The notes beneath the pieces were generated by a model. That model was not told the DNA's origin and ran no database searches. It saw only the letters and a program-made list of their open reading frames with translations. The translations under genes were made by a program, and so were the position numbers. 64,000 bases of DNA from an uncultured Eubacteriales bacterium (lineage in GTDB: Bacteria > Bacillota > Clostridia > Oscillospirales > QAMX01), in the NCBI GenBank assembly GCA_905205975.1, contig CAJLFQ010000001.1, positions 1 through 64,000 on the forward strand, read 5' to 3'. Numbering within the stretch: position 1 is the first letter of the stretch; each line of letters starts with the position of its first letter. Shown here one piece after another: positions 37,453 to 46,477 of this stretch.

Positions 37453-39633
37453 TCAAATCGAGGAAGCGGTTTCGTGCGCCTTGTTTTCGGTCGGAATCCC
37501 TTTCATTGTCAGCGAAATCCGCTTTTTCTTCGCGTCGCAGGCAAGTACCTTGACGGAGACGATGTCGCCGACGTGCAGGCATTCGGACGGATGTTTGATG
37601 AAGCGGTCGGCAATCTGCGAGACGTGAACGAGCCCGTCTTGATGGACGCCGATGTCGATGAATGCGCCGAAATCGGTCAGATTGCGCACCGTTCCCTTCA
37701 GAATCATCCCTTCGTGCAGGTCGGAGAGATCCATGACGTCCGTCCGCAACAGCGGCGGCGGCAGGGTATCGCGGACGTCGCGCCCTGGACGGATCAGCTC
37801 CGCGACGATATCCGTCAGCGTCGGAACGCCGATCGCCAGTTCCGCGGCCAGCGGTTCCAGTCCGGCGGCATCGACGAGCTCCCGCAAAACCGGCAGTCCG
37901 CCGGCGGCGTCTGCGGGCTGGAATCCGAAGTGCGCCAGCAGCGCAGTCGCTGCGGCATAGCTCTCCGGGTGAACGCCCGTGCGGTCGAGCGGGTTCCGGC
38001 TCTCCGGCACGCGCAAAAAGCCCGCGCACTGCTCAAACGCCTTGGGGCCGAGCTTCGGCACTTTTTTGAGTTCGCTCCGCGTGTGGAACGCGCCGTTCTC
38101 CTCGCGATAAGCGACGATATTCTTCGCAACCGCCGCACTCAGCCCGGCGATGTGCGAAAGCAGCGCCGGACTGGCGGTGTTCAGATCGGCGCCGACGCGG
38201 TTGACGCAGTCTTCGACCACGCCGTCCAGCGCTTCTTCCAGCCGTTTCTGCGGCATGTCGTGCTGATACTGCCCGACGCCGATGGCCTTTGGCTCAATTT
38301 TTACGAGTTCCGCCAGCGGATCCTGCAAACGACGCGCAATCGACGCGGCGCTGCGCAGCGTCAGATCGAGCGACGGCAGCTCTTCCGCCGCCAGCTTGGA
38401 CGCCGAATAGACGGATGCGCCCGCTTCGCTGACGACCATGTAGGACACGGGGCGATCCAGCGATTTCAGCACATCGACGGCAAACAGCTCCGTCTCCTTG
38501 GAGGCGGTGCCGTTGCCGATGGCCAGCACGTCGGCATGATGCCGTTCAATCAAACGGCGGAGAGCCGCTTTGGACTGTGCGATTTTCTCGGCGGAATGCG
38601 TCGGATAGAGTACGGCGGTGTCCAGCACTTTGCCCGTCGGATCGACGACGGCGACCTTGCACCCGGTACGGTATCCGGGGTCCAGCCCAACGACCGTTTT
38701 GCCGCGCACCGGCGGCTGCATCAGCAGCTGCCGCAGATTGAGCGCAAACACGGAGATGGCCGATTCGTCGGCGCGGCGCGTCAGCTCCGCGCGCGTCTCA
38801 CGCTCTACCGATGGGAACAGAAGCCGGTCATAGGCGTCGTCCGCCGCGGCGGAAACGACGCGGGCACAGGCGGAGTCGTTTTTCAAAAGCAGCCGGTGCA
38901 GAACGGAAAGCGGTCGTTCGGCATCCATCTGGATGCTGACGCGCAGTTTTTCTTCTTTTTCGCCGCGGTCCAGCGCCAGAATCCGGTGCGCAGGGATTTT
39001 GGCGACCGGTTCCTGATAATCGGCGTACGGCGCGTAAACCGTATCGGCGTCGCCGATCGCAGCGGAGCGAATGACGCCATTCATCCAGACCAAATTCCGG
39101 ATGCGTCCGCGCAGCGCGGCATCGTCGGAGATCTCCTCCGCGAGGATGTCCTGCGCGCCGGCCAACGCTGCTTCTGCCGAATCGACGCCCTTTTCGGCGT
39201 CCAGATAGGCGGCCGCCAGCTGGAGCGGGTCGTCGCCGGAGTGCTGTTCACGAATCTGCCCGGCCAGCGGCGCAAGCCCTTTCTCACGCGCGATGGAGGC
39301 GCGCGTCTTGCGCTTCGGACGGAACGGCCGGTAGACGTCGTCGATTTCCGTGACGGTTGCGGCGCGGTCAAGCGCAGCGGCGACGTCATCGCCCAGCTGC
39401 CCCTGCGCGGCGATCAACGCCCGGACTTCTTCCCGGCGGGTGTCGATGGCGCGCAGCGCAGTCAGCCGGTCGCAGAAGGCGCGCAGCGTCTGATCGTCCA
39501 TCGAACCGTGCATTTCCTTGCGGTATCGCGCGATGAAAGGGATGGTGTTGCCCGCGTCAAAAAGGTCGATGATGTTGGCGGCATATCCGGGTTTCGTATG
39601 GAATTCTGCGGCAAGCTGGTCATGATACGGCAT
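37453..39633 (-). CDS. tex: Tex family RNA-binding transcription accessory protein
   Basis: 726 residues, full-length Tex. N-terminal helical region (FIARYRKEMHGSMDD), YqgF-like RNase H fold (KTVVGLDPGYRTGCKVAVVD), helix-hairpin-helix domain (SPALLSHIAGLSAAVAKNIV, REENGAFHTR) and a C-terminal S1 domain (LHEGMILKGTVRNLTDFGAFIDIGV). Tex binds nucleic acid and RNA polymerase and modulates transcription. ATG 39633 has GGAG upstream on the minus strand. A separate unit, downstream of trpB2. Confidence 0.97.
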   Translation of the reverse strand: MPYHDQLAAEFHTKPGYAANIIDLFDAGNTIPFIARYRKEMHGSMDDQTLRAFCDRLTALRAIDTRREEVRALIAAQGQLGDDVAAALDRAATVTEIDDVYRPFRPKRKTRASIAREKGLAPLAGQIREQHSGDDPLQLAAAYLDAEKGVDSAEAALAGAQDILAEEISDDAALRGRIRNLVWMNGVIRSAAIGDADTVYAPYADYQEPVAKIPAHRILALDRGEKEEKLRVSIQMDAERPLSVLHRLLLKNDSACARVVSAAADDAYDRLLFPSVERETRAELTRRADESAISVFALNLRQLLMQPPVRGKTVVGLDPGYRTGCKVAVVDPTGKVLDTAVLYPTHSAEKIAQSKAALRRLIERHHADVLAIGNGTASKETELFAVDVLKSLDRPVSYMVVSEAGASVYSASKLAAEELPSLDLTLRSAASIARRLQDPLAELVKIEPKAIGVGQYQHDMPQKRLEEALDGVVEDCVNRVGADLNTASPALLSHIAGLSAAVAKNIVAYREENGAFHTRSELKKVPKLGPKAFEQCAGFLRVPESRNPLDRTGVHPESYAAATALLAHFGFQPADAAGGLPVLRELVDAAGLEPLAAELAIGVPTLTDIVAELIRPGRDVRDTLPPPLLRTDVMDLSDLHEGMILKGTVRNLTDFGAFIDIGVHQDGLVHVSQIADRFIKHPSECLHVGDIVSVKVLACDAKKKRISLTMKGIPTENKAHETASSI

Positions 39634-39726
39634 GAAAGGACACTCCTCGTGCTGTTTCGATATGGCAGAGCGCCCGAAACAAATCCGGGCGCTCTTGAAA
39701 ATTGAAAAATGGGTTCCGGGAAACGC

Positions 39727-41106
39727 TTACTGGATGCCTGGGATCGACGGCAGCGAGTCAAATCCGCGCTGCAAGTCTTCGTCAGTCGGAATGTAGTCCG
39801 TCATGGTGCCGTTGTTGTATGCCATGTAGGCCGTCATGTCGAAGTACCCGGTGCCGGTCAGACCAAAGAGAATGTCTTTCTTTTCGCCGGTTTCGCGGCA
39901 CTTGATGGCTTCGTCAATGGCGGCACGGATGGCGTGGGACGATTCCGGCGCGGGCAGGGTGCCTTCGCAGCGGGCGAACATGGTCGCCGCTTCAAAGACC
40001 TTTGTCTGCTCATAGGAGCGTGCTTCGTCGAGGTAGCCGTCATGGTAGAGCTTGGAGAGCACGGGGCTCATGCCGTGATAGCGGAGGCCGCCCGCGTGGT
40101 TCGGCGAGGGGATGAATTTGCTGCCCAGCGTATACATCCGCATGAGCGGCGTGATGTGGCCGGTGTCGCCGAAGTCATAGGCGTAGCGCCCGCGGGTCAG
40201 GGACGGGCAGGAAGCCGGTTCCACGGCGATGAAGTAGGGCTTTGCCCGGCCGTTCAGCCGGTCGGCCATATACGGTGCGATCAGTCCGCCGAGGTTGGAG
40301 CCGCCGCCTGCGCAACCGATGATGATGTCGGGGTAGACGTCGTATTTGTCGAGCGCCGCTTTTGCTTCCAGACCGATGATGGACTGGTGCAGGGCGACGT
40401 GATCCAGCACGGAACCCAGCACATAGCGGCAGTTGGGCGTGGTCGTGGCGACTTCAACGGCTTCGGAGATGGCGCAGCCCAAGCTGCCGGACGTCCCAGG
40501 GAACTCGGCTAAGATTTCGCGGCCGACGTTCGTCGTATTCGAAGGAGAGGGGATAACATGTGCGCCGTACGTTTCCATGACGGCCTTGCGGTACGGCTTC
40601 TGCTCGGCAGAGCCTTTGACCATGTAAACGGTGACGTCAAGGCCGAAATAAGCGCCGGCCATCGACAGCGCGGTGCCCCACTGCCCGGCGCCGGTTTCCG
40701 TCGTCACACGGGTCAGCCCCTGCTTCTTGGCGTAATAGGCCTGCGCTGCGGCGGAATTCAGCTTGTGAGAGCCGGATGTGTTGCTGCCCTCAAATTTATA
40801 GAAGATGCGCGCCGGCGTATCGAGCAGCTTCTCAAGGCAGTACGCGCGGACGACCGGCGACGGACGGTACATCCGGTAGAAGGAACGGATCTCTTCCGGA
40901 ATCGGGATTTCACGGTCGGTGCTGTTCAGCTCCATGTCAACGAGCTCATCGCAGAAAACGGGCAGCAGGTCTTCCCGCGTGCAGGGTGTCAAACGGCCGG
41001 GGTGGATAAAGGGGTCGTGCTGCTCTTTCATATCGGCTTTGATATTGTACCATGCCTTCGGCATCTCGGATTCTTCCAGATAAATTTTGTAGGGGATGTC
41101 TTTCAT
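39727..41106 (-). CDS. TrpB2-type tryptophan synthase beta chain
   Basis: 459 residues, PLP-dependent. The long N-terminal extension (MKDIPYKIYLEESEMPKAWYNIKADM) and the EIPEEI/RPSP block mark the TrpB2 branch, which normally acts without TrpA and converts indole or serine pools to Trp. PLP Lys is in GSHKLNSAAAQ (about K115); the phosphate loop is GCAGGGSNLGG. ATG 41106 follows AAAAAGGAG on minus. No other trp gene is nearby; control by the upstream Trp T-box supports a Trp-synthetic or salvage role. Confidence 0.93.
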   Translation of the reverse strand: MKDIPYKIYLEESEMPKAWYNIKADMKEQHDPFIHPGRLTPCTREDLLPVFCDELVDMELNSTDREIPIPEEIRSFYRMYRPSPVVRAYCLEKLLDTPARIFYKFEGSNTSGSHKLNSAAAQAYYAKKQGLTRVTTETGAGQWGTALSMAGAYFGLDVTVYMVKGSAEQKPYRKAVMETYGAHVIPSPSNTTNVGREILAEFPGTSGSLGCAISEAVEVATTTPNCRYVLGSVLDHVALHQSIIGLEAKAALDKYDVYPDIIIGCAGGGSNLGGLIAPYMADRLNGRAKPYFIAVEPASCPSLTRGRYAYDFGDTGHITPLMRMYTLGSKFIPSPNHAGGLRYHGMSPVLSKLYHDGYLDEARSYEQTKVFEAATMFARCEGTLPAPESSHAIRAAIDEAIKCRETGEKKDILFGLTGTGYFDMTAYMAYNNGTMTDYIPTDEDLQRGFDSLPSIPGIQ

Positions 41107-41139
41107 GTCTGTCTGCTCCTTTTTGAATTGATTGCGGGA

Positions 41140-41470
41140 CAAAAAGCAAAAGAAAACGCTTCTGTCCCAGAAAATATGGGACAGAAGCGTGATATACACA
41201 TTCTGCGGTGCCACCCAAATTGGCGAAACGCCCGGCTCAGCCGCGTACCTCCCTGCCGATTTGGAACGATCAGAGCGAACCCTGAAACAAACGGCTTTCA
41301 TACGCGCTCTTTTGGTAACGGGAAGAGACCCCGTCGGATACTACCGCGGCAGACGCCGTTTCGCTCCGCCCTCATGAGCCCATTCGCCGAAGATCCGCCC
41401 GCCGCACTCGCACCAATGTGCCGCTCTCTGAAGGGGTTCCCATTCGGGTACTTCTCTCAATCACAGGTTT
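41140..41470 (-). promoter_or_regulatory. T-box leader, probable Trp specificity
   Basis: Minus-strand leader of trpB2. The T-box core TGGGTGGCACCGC (plus GCGGTGCCACCC at 41205-41216) is followed by a terminator stem ACGCTTCTGTCCC / GGGACAGAAGCGT (41156-41190) and TTTTCTTTT. Stem I has the AGAGAG and TTGGTGCGAG elements (near 41405-41435). A GAATGGG loop at about 41379-41385 offers UGG (41382-41380) as specifier, pairing to uncharged tRNA-Trp. Uncharged tRNA-Trp would favour readthrough into trpB2. Confidence 0.87.
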
Positions 41471-41493
41471 GAAACGTATCAAACGTTGAATAT

Positions 41494-41522
41494 AGCATAG
41501 CACAACGCGATTCGTTTGTCAA
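41494..41522 (-). promoter_or_regulatory. Promoter of the T-box/trpB2 unit
   Basis: Minus strand TTGACA (41522-41517), 17-base spacer, TATGCT (41499-41494), then TATATT nearby. Confidence 0.75.
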
Positions 41523-41549
41523 GCGGGTTTTCAGAATTTCCAAAAAAAC

Positions 41550-42044
41550 TTACCGCCGCCGCGGGTACAGGGCGACAGCCAATACGGTCCCGGCGACCAG
41601 CAGCACCAGCCCGACGATCCAGAGGACGGTGAAAATGGGGTTGAGCGGGCTGCCGGAAGCGGCAAACGGATAGGAGCGATCGACGGAACGCCATGCTGAA
41701 CCGAGCAGGAAACGCCCCAAAAGCCCAAACAGGGTCAGCGCCGCCCCCGGCAGCGCCAATACACGGATGCCGAACATCCAGCCCCACTGCCGGAAGCCGC
41801 GCTTTTTCGGCGGTTGAGCGGGCGCTCGGGATACCGCTTCCGGCAGCGGCGCGTCCGACAGCAGCCAGTCTGCCGAAACGTGAAATTCGGCGGCCAGCAG
41901 CCGCAGCCGGGCAAGATCCGGCTCTGCGCCGCCTGATTCCCAAAGGGATACGGTTTCTGGAGAAACGCCGAGACGCTCCGCCAAAGTCTCGGGTGAAAGG
42001 CCCGCCGCAGTGCGGCAGGCACAGATCTTTTCGCTCAATTTCAT
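41550..42044 (-). CDS. XRE-type HTH protein with two C-terminal membrane helices
   Basis: 164 residues. A Cro/CI-type HTH (residues 1-60: MKLSEKI, LSPETLAERLGVSPETVSLWESG) is followed by a proline-rich linker (APAQPPKKRG) and two hydrophobic segments (ALPGAALTLFGLLGRFLL and TVLWIVGLVLLVAGTVLAVAL). Membrane-tethered regulators of this type are common in Clostridia; target unknown. The chosen ATG 42044 follows AAAAGGGG; the longer frame upstream lies in the promoter. Divergent from the TetR gene. Confidence 0.82.
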   Translation of the reverse strand: MKLSEKICACRTAAGLSPETLAERLGVSPETVSLWESGGAEPDLARLRLLAAEFHVSADWLLSDAPLPEAVSRAPAQPPKKRGFRQWGWMFGIRVLALPGAALTLFGLLGRFLLGSAWRSVDRSYPFAASGSPLNPIFTVLWIVGLVLLVAGTVLAVALYPRRR

Positions 42045-42096
42045 AGAAATCCCCTTTTCGCGGCGGTCTTTGCGGCCTCTGCGGTGCGATACCTGT

Positions 42097-42125
42097 ATTA
42101 TATCAAAAAGAGGGCCGGAAAACAA
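42097..42125 (-). promoter_or_regulatory. Promoter of the HTH membrane protein
   Basis: Minus strand TTGTTT (42125-42120), 17 bases, TATAAT (42102-42097). Confidence 0.7.
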
Positions 42126-42149
42126 GCGGTTTCGGCCGGAGACTGCGGC

Positions 42150-42178
42150 TTGACAAACGAAAAGAGACATGCTATAAT
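42150..42178 (+). promoter_or_regulatory. Consensus promoter of the tetR-type gene with direct repeat
   Basis: TTGACA (42150-42155), 17 bases, TATAAT (42173-42178), perfect consensus, with TGC before the -10. Just downstream, GTTATGCA is repeated at 42186-42193 and 42200-42207 (14-base period), a candidate autoregulatory operator. Confidence 0.88.
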
Positions 42179-42232
42179 TACTTACGTTATGCATCGCTTG
42201 TTATGCAACTGACCAAGAAGGAGGCGGAGCCT

Positions 42233-42850
42233 GTGCCGCCGAAAGTGAAATTCACAAAAGATGAGATTGTTCAGGCCGCGCTGGAAGTGGCGCGGAAAAA
42301 GGGCGCGGCCGGCGTTACCACGCGGGACATCGCCGCGGTGCTCGGCGTTTCGACCCGGCCGGTCTTCACGCATTTCCGCTCCATGCAGGAGCTTCGTCAG
42401 GCCATGCAGGATGCGGCGAAGGAAATCTGCTTCGGATACCTGAACGAGGGCCTGCGGGCGAAAATCCCATTCTACGGGTTTGGAACGCAATACATCCGCT
42501 TTGCCCGGGAAGAGCCGGAGCTCTACCGGATGCTGTTTCTCGGCGGCGACGGCGCGCCGGAAGCCATGCGCGAAACGCAGAAAATCGCAGAGGCGTCCAT
42601 CTGCCGTTTTTATGAAATGAACGCTGCGGCGGCCGAACGGTATTTCCGCGATCTGTGGCTGCCTGTCCACGCGATGGCGACGTTGATCGTCACCGGCGGC
42701 TGTACATACAGCGACGACGAAATCAATGCGATTCTGTCGGAAATCAGCTTGGCCGTCTGCAAGGCGATCAAAGAAATCCCCGGCTTTGCGGAAGGCAAAT
42801 ATGACCGGAATGAGGAATTCCGCAAGCTCATCGCCGAACGTGCTGTATGA
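42233..42850 (+). CDS. TetR/AcrR family transcriptional regulator
   Basis: 205 residues. The N-terminal TetR HTH spans residues 8-55 (FTKDEIVQAALEVARKKG, TTRDIAAVLGVSTRPVFTHF); the C-terminal half resembles the TetR C-terminal WHG domain. GTG 42233 is chosen since AAGGAGG at 42217-42223 is properly spaced; ATG 42203 lies before it and overlaps the operator candidate. A lipoprotein gene follows 52 bases later and may be its target. Confidence 0.88.
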   Translation: MPPKVKFTKDEIVQAALEVARKKGAAGVTTRDIAAVLGVSTRPVFTHFRSMQELRQAMQDAAKEICFGYLNEGLRAKIPFYGFGTQYIRFAREEPELYRMLFLGGDGAPEAMRETQKIAEASICRFYEMNAAAAERYFRDLWLPVHAMATLIVTGGCTYSDDEINAILSEISLAVCKAIKEIPGFAEGKYDRNEEFRKLIAERAV

Positions 42851-42902
42851 AACCGGGCCAAACGGTGCAAAACAAACAAAAATGAACACGAGGTGGATCC
42901 AC

Positions 42903-43478
42903 ATGAAACGAATGCATGTCATCCTGCGGCTGCTGACCGCAGCTGCGCTGCTGCTTGGCGCGGTCTTGCTGACCGGCTGCGCCGCCGAAACCATCAAAAA
43001 ACCGGCGTCAACCACGGAAACCGAACCGAACGCGACGGAGACGACGCCGTCTCTCCCGGCGGGAACAGAACAAACGACGCCGCCTGCGATTCCGTTTGCA
43101 GACGGTCAGCTGTATGCCGTCGCCTATGCGGGATTCGACGAACCGGAAGCGCTGGACACATGGATTGAGACGTATCTGAACGGCGAACGCCCCGAAACGG
43201 TCGAAATTTCCGATGGTGAATATTATCTCGTCATCCCGAGAAATCCGGGGACGATGCTCCGCGTGCTCAAAGAAGACTTTGACACCGGCGAAAAGAGCGT
43301 GGCCTATGAGGATCCGGACGGCAAGCCCATCATCCTCCACTGCAACGCGAGCGACATCTTTTTTGACGCCGACGTCGAGCTGACGGATGCCGCCGGAACG
43401 GTTTCCTTCACGCCGTATATTTCCCCGCGGGACGGCGCAATTGAAATCGGAGAACACGGCCTTCTGCTGACAAAGTGA
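42903..43478 (+). CDS. Lipoprotein of unknown function
   Basis: 191 residues. Lipoprotein signal with LLTGC (Cys26), then a Thr/Pro/Glu linker (STTETEPNATETTP) and a C-terminal domain of about 125 residues with alternating beta strands (GEYYLVIPRNPGTMLRVL; IILHCNASDIFFDADVELTD). No recognised family. Ribosome site GAGGTGG precedes ATG 42903. Probably cotranscribed with the TetR gene and ended by a clear terminator. Confidence 0.75.
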   Translation: MKRMHVILRLLTAAALLLGAVLLTGCAAETIKKPASTTETEPNATETTPSLPAGTEQTTPPAIPFADGQLYAVAYAGFDEPEALDTWIETYLNGERPETVEISDGEYYLVIPRNPGTMLRVLKEDFDTGEKSVAYEDPDGKPIILHCNASDIFFDADVELTDAAGTVSFTPYISPRDGAIEIGEHGLLLTK

Positions 43479-43481
43479 CCA

Positions 43482-43516
43482 AAGCACCCGGGACACCTGT
43501 CCCGGGTGCTTTTTAT
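43482..43516 (+). terminator. Terminator of the TetR-lipoprotein unit
   Basis: AAAGCACCCGGGAC-ACCT-GTCCCGGGTGCTTTTTAT, a strong hairpin. Confidence 0.92.
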
Positions 43517-43567
43517 AGGGTTCCGAGCGGAAAACGGACGGAAACAGATGCATTTTTCAGCAGAATA

Positions 43568-43576
43568 TGCTATAAT
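43568..43576 (+). promoter_or_regulatory. Extended -10 promoter of the zinc-ribbon gene
   Basis: TGC-TATAAT at 43568-43576 with no good -35. Confidence 0.6.
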
Positions 43577-43636
43577 AAAGGGAAGAGAGAAGCCGCAGGA
43601 TCAAAGCCTCAGCGGCATATTCAAGGAGGTCAAACC

Positions 43637-44338
43637 ATGAACAAACAGTTTTGTGGCAATTGCGGATCCGAAATCGACCCCGGCACATCCTTCTGTCCGT
43701 CCTGCGGGACGCGCGTGCAGCAGGAAGCACAACCCGTGCAGCAGGCGTATCCGCAGCCGGTTCCGGCGAAAAAACCGATCGACAAAAAAGCGGTGCTTGG
43801 CATTGCCGGCGGTGTTGCGGTTCTCGCGCTCATCATCGTGCTGATCTGTGTTTTTTCAGGCAGCGGCCCTGCAGGCGACGTGCTGAAAAATTACCGCTAT
43901 CGCGATATCGTCGGGAACTACGACGGCGAAGTGACCGTGCAGCGGGTCAAAGTGGGCGGCGACTATGCGGAGATCGCCGAATTTGTCGGCCTGTATGACA
44001 AAGCGGAGCTCAAAGAGCTGGAAGATACCCAGCTGGATGCCCGCATTACCCTGGATGACGATTCGCTCTCCATTCGGACGGGCGCGCTTTTTCTCTCCTC
44101 CAGCAGCCTGACCATCAACGATCTGGAATTTGTCAAGGGCCGCGCCGAAGGCAAACTGGTCGATGAAGACGATGACGGCAACAAAATGACGATTACATAC
44201 GACCTGACGCTCCACGAAGGCAGCCGGAAAGATACCGATTACCGGATTTACGGCACCATTCAGGTCTCCTACACCGTAAAAATGCTGAAGGCAAAATGCA
44301 CCTATTCGTGCAAGATTCTGGTGGACTGCGAACAGTAA
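43637..44338 (+). CDS. Zinc-ribbon membrane protein
   Basis: 233 residues. An N-terminal double-CxxC zinc ribbon (CGNCGSEIDPGTSFCPSCG, residues 6-24) is followed by a Gln/Pro-rich linker, one membrane helix (about 53-75, VLGIAGGVAVLALIIVLICVF) and an external beta-rich domain of about 150 residues. The layout is common in Gram-positive proteins of unknown role. ATG 43637 follows AAGGAGG. It ends 36 bases before the GH84 gene and may be in the same transcript, though no function links them. Confidence 0.82.
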   Translation: MNKQFCGNCGSEIDPGTSFCPSCGTRVQQEAQPVQQAYPQPVPAKKPIDKKAVLGIAGGVAVLALIIVLICVFSGSGPAGDVLKNYRYRDIVGNYDGEVTVQRVKVGGDYAEIAEFVGLYDKAELKELEDTQLDARITLDDDSLSIRTGALFLSSSSLTINDLEFVKGRAEGKLVDEDDDGNKMTITYDLTLHEGSRKDTDYRIYGTIQVSYTVKMLKAKCTYSCKILVDCEQ

Positions 44339-44374
44339 CCGCATAGAAAATGCGGCGCCGCGCTGGAGGTGCGC

Positions 44375-45676
44375 ATGAAATTATCCGGATTTCAGACCCG
44401 CGGCCTAATTGAGGGCTTCTACGGAACCCCATGGCGGATGCAGGACCGGCGGCTTGTTTTGGAAAAGCTGGCGGCCCGGGGCATCAACGCCTATTTCTAC
44501 GGCCCAAAAGACGATCCGCTGCACCGCGAACGCTGGCGGGCGCTCTATCCGCCGGACGGCGGCATGCTGCCGGAGATGATCGCGCTTGCCGAAGCCAACG
44601 GCATGTCGTTCTGCTATCTGCTGGCGCCCGGCTTGGATATCCGCTATACGTCCGAGGCCGATCTTGCGGCAATCGAACGGAAATACGCGCAGGTGTACCG
44701 CTTCGGCGTCCGCCGGTTCGGGCTCCTGCTCGACGATCTGGAACAGGCATCCTGTTATCCGGCGGATGCAGCAGCGTATCCGACACAGGCGGAAGCGCAT
44801 GCCGCGCTGGCAAACCGCGTTTTCCGCATGCTCACGGCGCTCGACCCGCAAAATACGCTCGTCGTCTGCCCGACCCAATACTGGGGCAGCCCGGATACGC
44901 CGTATCTGCGGACGCTGAGCCGGAGCCTTCCGGCGGCGGTCGATTTCTTTTACACCGGCAGCCGGATCTGTTCCGCCGAACTGACGGCGGCGGACGCGGA
45001 AGCATTTCAGACCGCCACCGGCCGCCAGCCGCTTTTCTGGGACAATTACCCGGTCAACGACGCCGAAATGGTGGATGAGCTGCACTTGGCGCCGTATGCC
45101 GGGCGGGCACCGGAGCTGGCGGGCAAATGCCGCGGCATTGTGCTGAACCCGATGGAATTCGCGCATTTGTCGCTGATCCCGCTGCTGACGGCGGCGGATT
45201 TTCTGAACGATCCGACAGGCTATCAGCCGGAAAAAAGCTTCGACCGCGCCGTTTGTGAAACGGTCGGGGCGGAACTTCTTCCGGCTGTCCGGCGGCTGGC
45301 CGAATTCTGCTGGAAATCCTGTCTGACACACAGCGGCTTTCACTACCGGTATGACGCGCCAACCGGCCGGAACGCCTCGTTTGAGGCGGCATATGAAGCC
45401 GGAACAGATGTGCTGTGCGCCTATGTCCGCGAGAGCAGGCGGCTTTTTCAGCGGCTGGATGCGTCGGCGCCGGCGGCATTCCGCAAAGAATGTCAAAGAT
45501 GGCTCGATACGGCCGCGGCATTCTGTACCGCGGCGGAAAACCTGCTGGCCGCAGGCGACGATACGGCACTGCGGTCATACCTCTACCGCCCGGAAGACGT
45601 GATGAAGCCGGAAGCGGCGCGCATTCTTGCGCTGTCCGCCCGCGAAACACCGCAAAAAAGGAAAGACAACCGATGA
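44375..45676 (+). CDS. GH84-type beta-N-acetylglucosaminidase
   Basis: 433 residues, cytoplasmic, the catalytic (hyaluronidase-2-like) core of GH84 without the extra domains of NagJ or OGA. GLIEGFYGTPW opens the barrel; YFYGPKDD follows. The catalytic Asp pair is D120-D121 in LLLDDLEQ, and FWDNYPVND and LNPME line the pocket. GH84 uses substrate-assisted catalysis on N-acetylglucosamine. ATG 44375 has GGAGG five bases upstream; GTG 44369 overlaps the ribosome site. It overlaps the DUF6062 gene by ATGA. Confidence 0.88.
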   Translation: MKLSGFQTRGLIEGFYGTPWRMQDRRLVLEKLAARGINAYFYGPKDDPLHRERWRALYPPDGGMLPEMIALAEANGMSFCYLLAPGLDIRYTSEADLAAIERKYAQVYRFGVRRFGLLLDDLEQASCYPADAAAYPTQAEAHAALANRVFRMLTALDPQNTLVVCPTQYWGSPDTPYLRTLSRSLPAAVDFFYTGSRICSAELTAADAEAFQTATGRQPLFWDNYPVNDAEMVDELHLAPYAGRAPELAGKCRGIVLNPMEFAHLSLIPLLTAADFLNDPTGYQPEKSFDRAVCETVGAELLPAVRRLAEFCWKSCLTHSGFHYRYDAPTGRNASFEAAYEAGTDVLCAYVRESRRLFQRLDASAPAAFRKECQRWLDTAAAFCTAAENLLAAGDDTALRSYLYRPEDVMKPEAARILALSARETPQKRKDNR

Positions 45677-46371
45677 TTGAAAAAATTTATACCATCCCCA
45701 TCAACGAAGCGTTTGAAGAAAAGTGCGGCTGCCCGGTCTGCCGCCTCTATGCCCGTGCCCGCGAAAAGGCGCTCGACTACATCACCGGCTCCGCCATGAT
45801 GGAACCGACCGTCCGCATTCAAAGCAACGAAGAGGGCTTCTGCCGCGAACATCTCGCCGATATGCTTGCGATGAAAACGAAGCTGAGCCTCGGACTAATG
45901 CTCGAAAGCCGGCTCGACGAAGTGCAGAAGCAGGTCTTCCGCAACGCAAAAGGTCTGTTCGGCAAGGGCTATGACGGTGAAAAACTGGCCGCCGCCGCCC
46001 GCAAGGCGCAGAAAAGCTGCTTTGTCTGCAACCGCATCGCCGACGATATGGAGCATTACATCAAGAATATCGTCTTCCTTTGGAAGAGCGAGCCGGATTT
46101 CCGGCGGCTCTTTGACGAACAGGAAGGCTTCTGCCTGCCGCATCTGGCCGATCTGCTGGAAGTGGCGCTGAAAAAGCTGCCGAAGAAGGAGCAGTTTGAC
46201 TTTGTTCAGGCCGCCGCCGGACGTGCCGCCGCCATGCATGACGGCGTCCGCGAAGACCTGGCGGCGTTCACGAAGAGCTTTGATTATCGGAACGCCGACG
46301 TCAAAGTGACCGATCGTGTCAAGCTGGCCGTCGAGCGTACGGCCGATTACCTCTCCGCCGGAAAGAAATAA
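45673..46371 (+). CDS. DUF6062 family protein with zinc-type Cys/His pairs
   Basis: 232 residues, cytoplasmic. Two repeated Cys/His units are seen: GCPVC ... FCREHLADM (about 18-60) and SCFVC ... FCLPHLADLLE (about 115-160), probably binding two metals in an all-helical protein. Function is unknown. Four-base overlap with the GH84 gene implies a linked role, such as a partner of glycan degradation, but this is only context. Confidence 0.8.
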   Translation: MIEKIYTIPINEAFEEKCGCPVCRLYARAREKALDYITGSAMMEPTVRIQSNEEGFCREHLADMLAMKTKLSLGLMLESRLDEVQKQVFRNAKGLFGKGYDGEKLAAAARKAQKSCFVCNRIADDMEHYIKNIVFLWKSEPDFRRLFDEQEGFCLPHLADLLEVALKKLPKKEQFDFVQAAAGRAAAMHDGVREDLAAFTKSFDYRNADVKVTDRVKLAVERTADYLSAGKK

Positions 46372-46416
46372 AGACCGCATGCGCCCCGTGCGAATCCGAA
46401 TCACCGTGAAAATGCG

Positions 46417-46462
46417 CAATCCATCGCAATCCATCGACGCAATCCATCGACACAATCCATCG
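46417..46462 (+). repeat. Short tandem array CAATCCATCG x4
   Basis: CAATCCATCG at 46417, 46427, 46440 and 46453, with spacings of 10, 13 and 13 bases, in the gap before the GH2 ribosome site. The last two units form a 13-base repeat (CAATCCATCGACA-like). It could vary in length by slippage and alter the distance between promoter and gene. Confidence 0.75.
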
Positions 46463-46477
46463 AAAGGAAAACGAACA

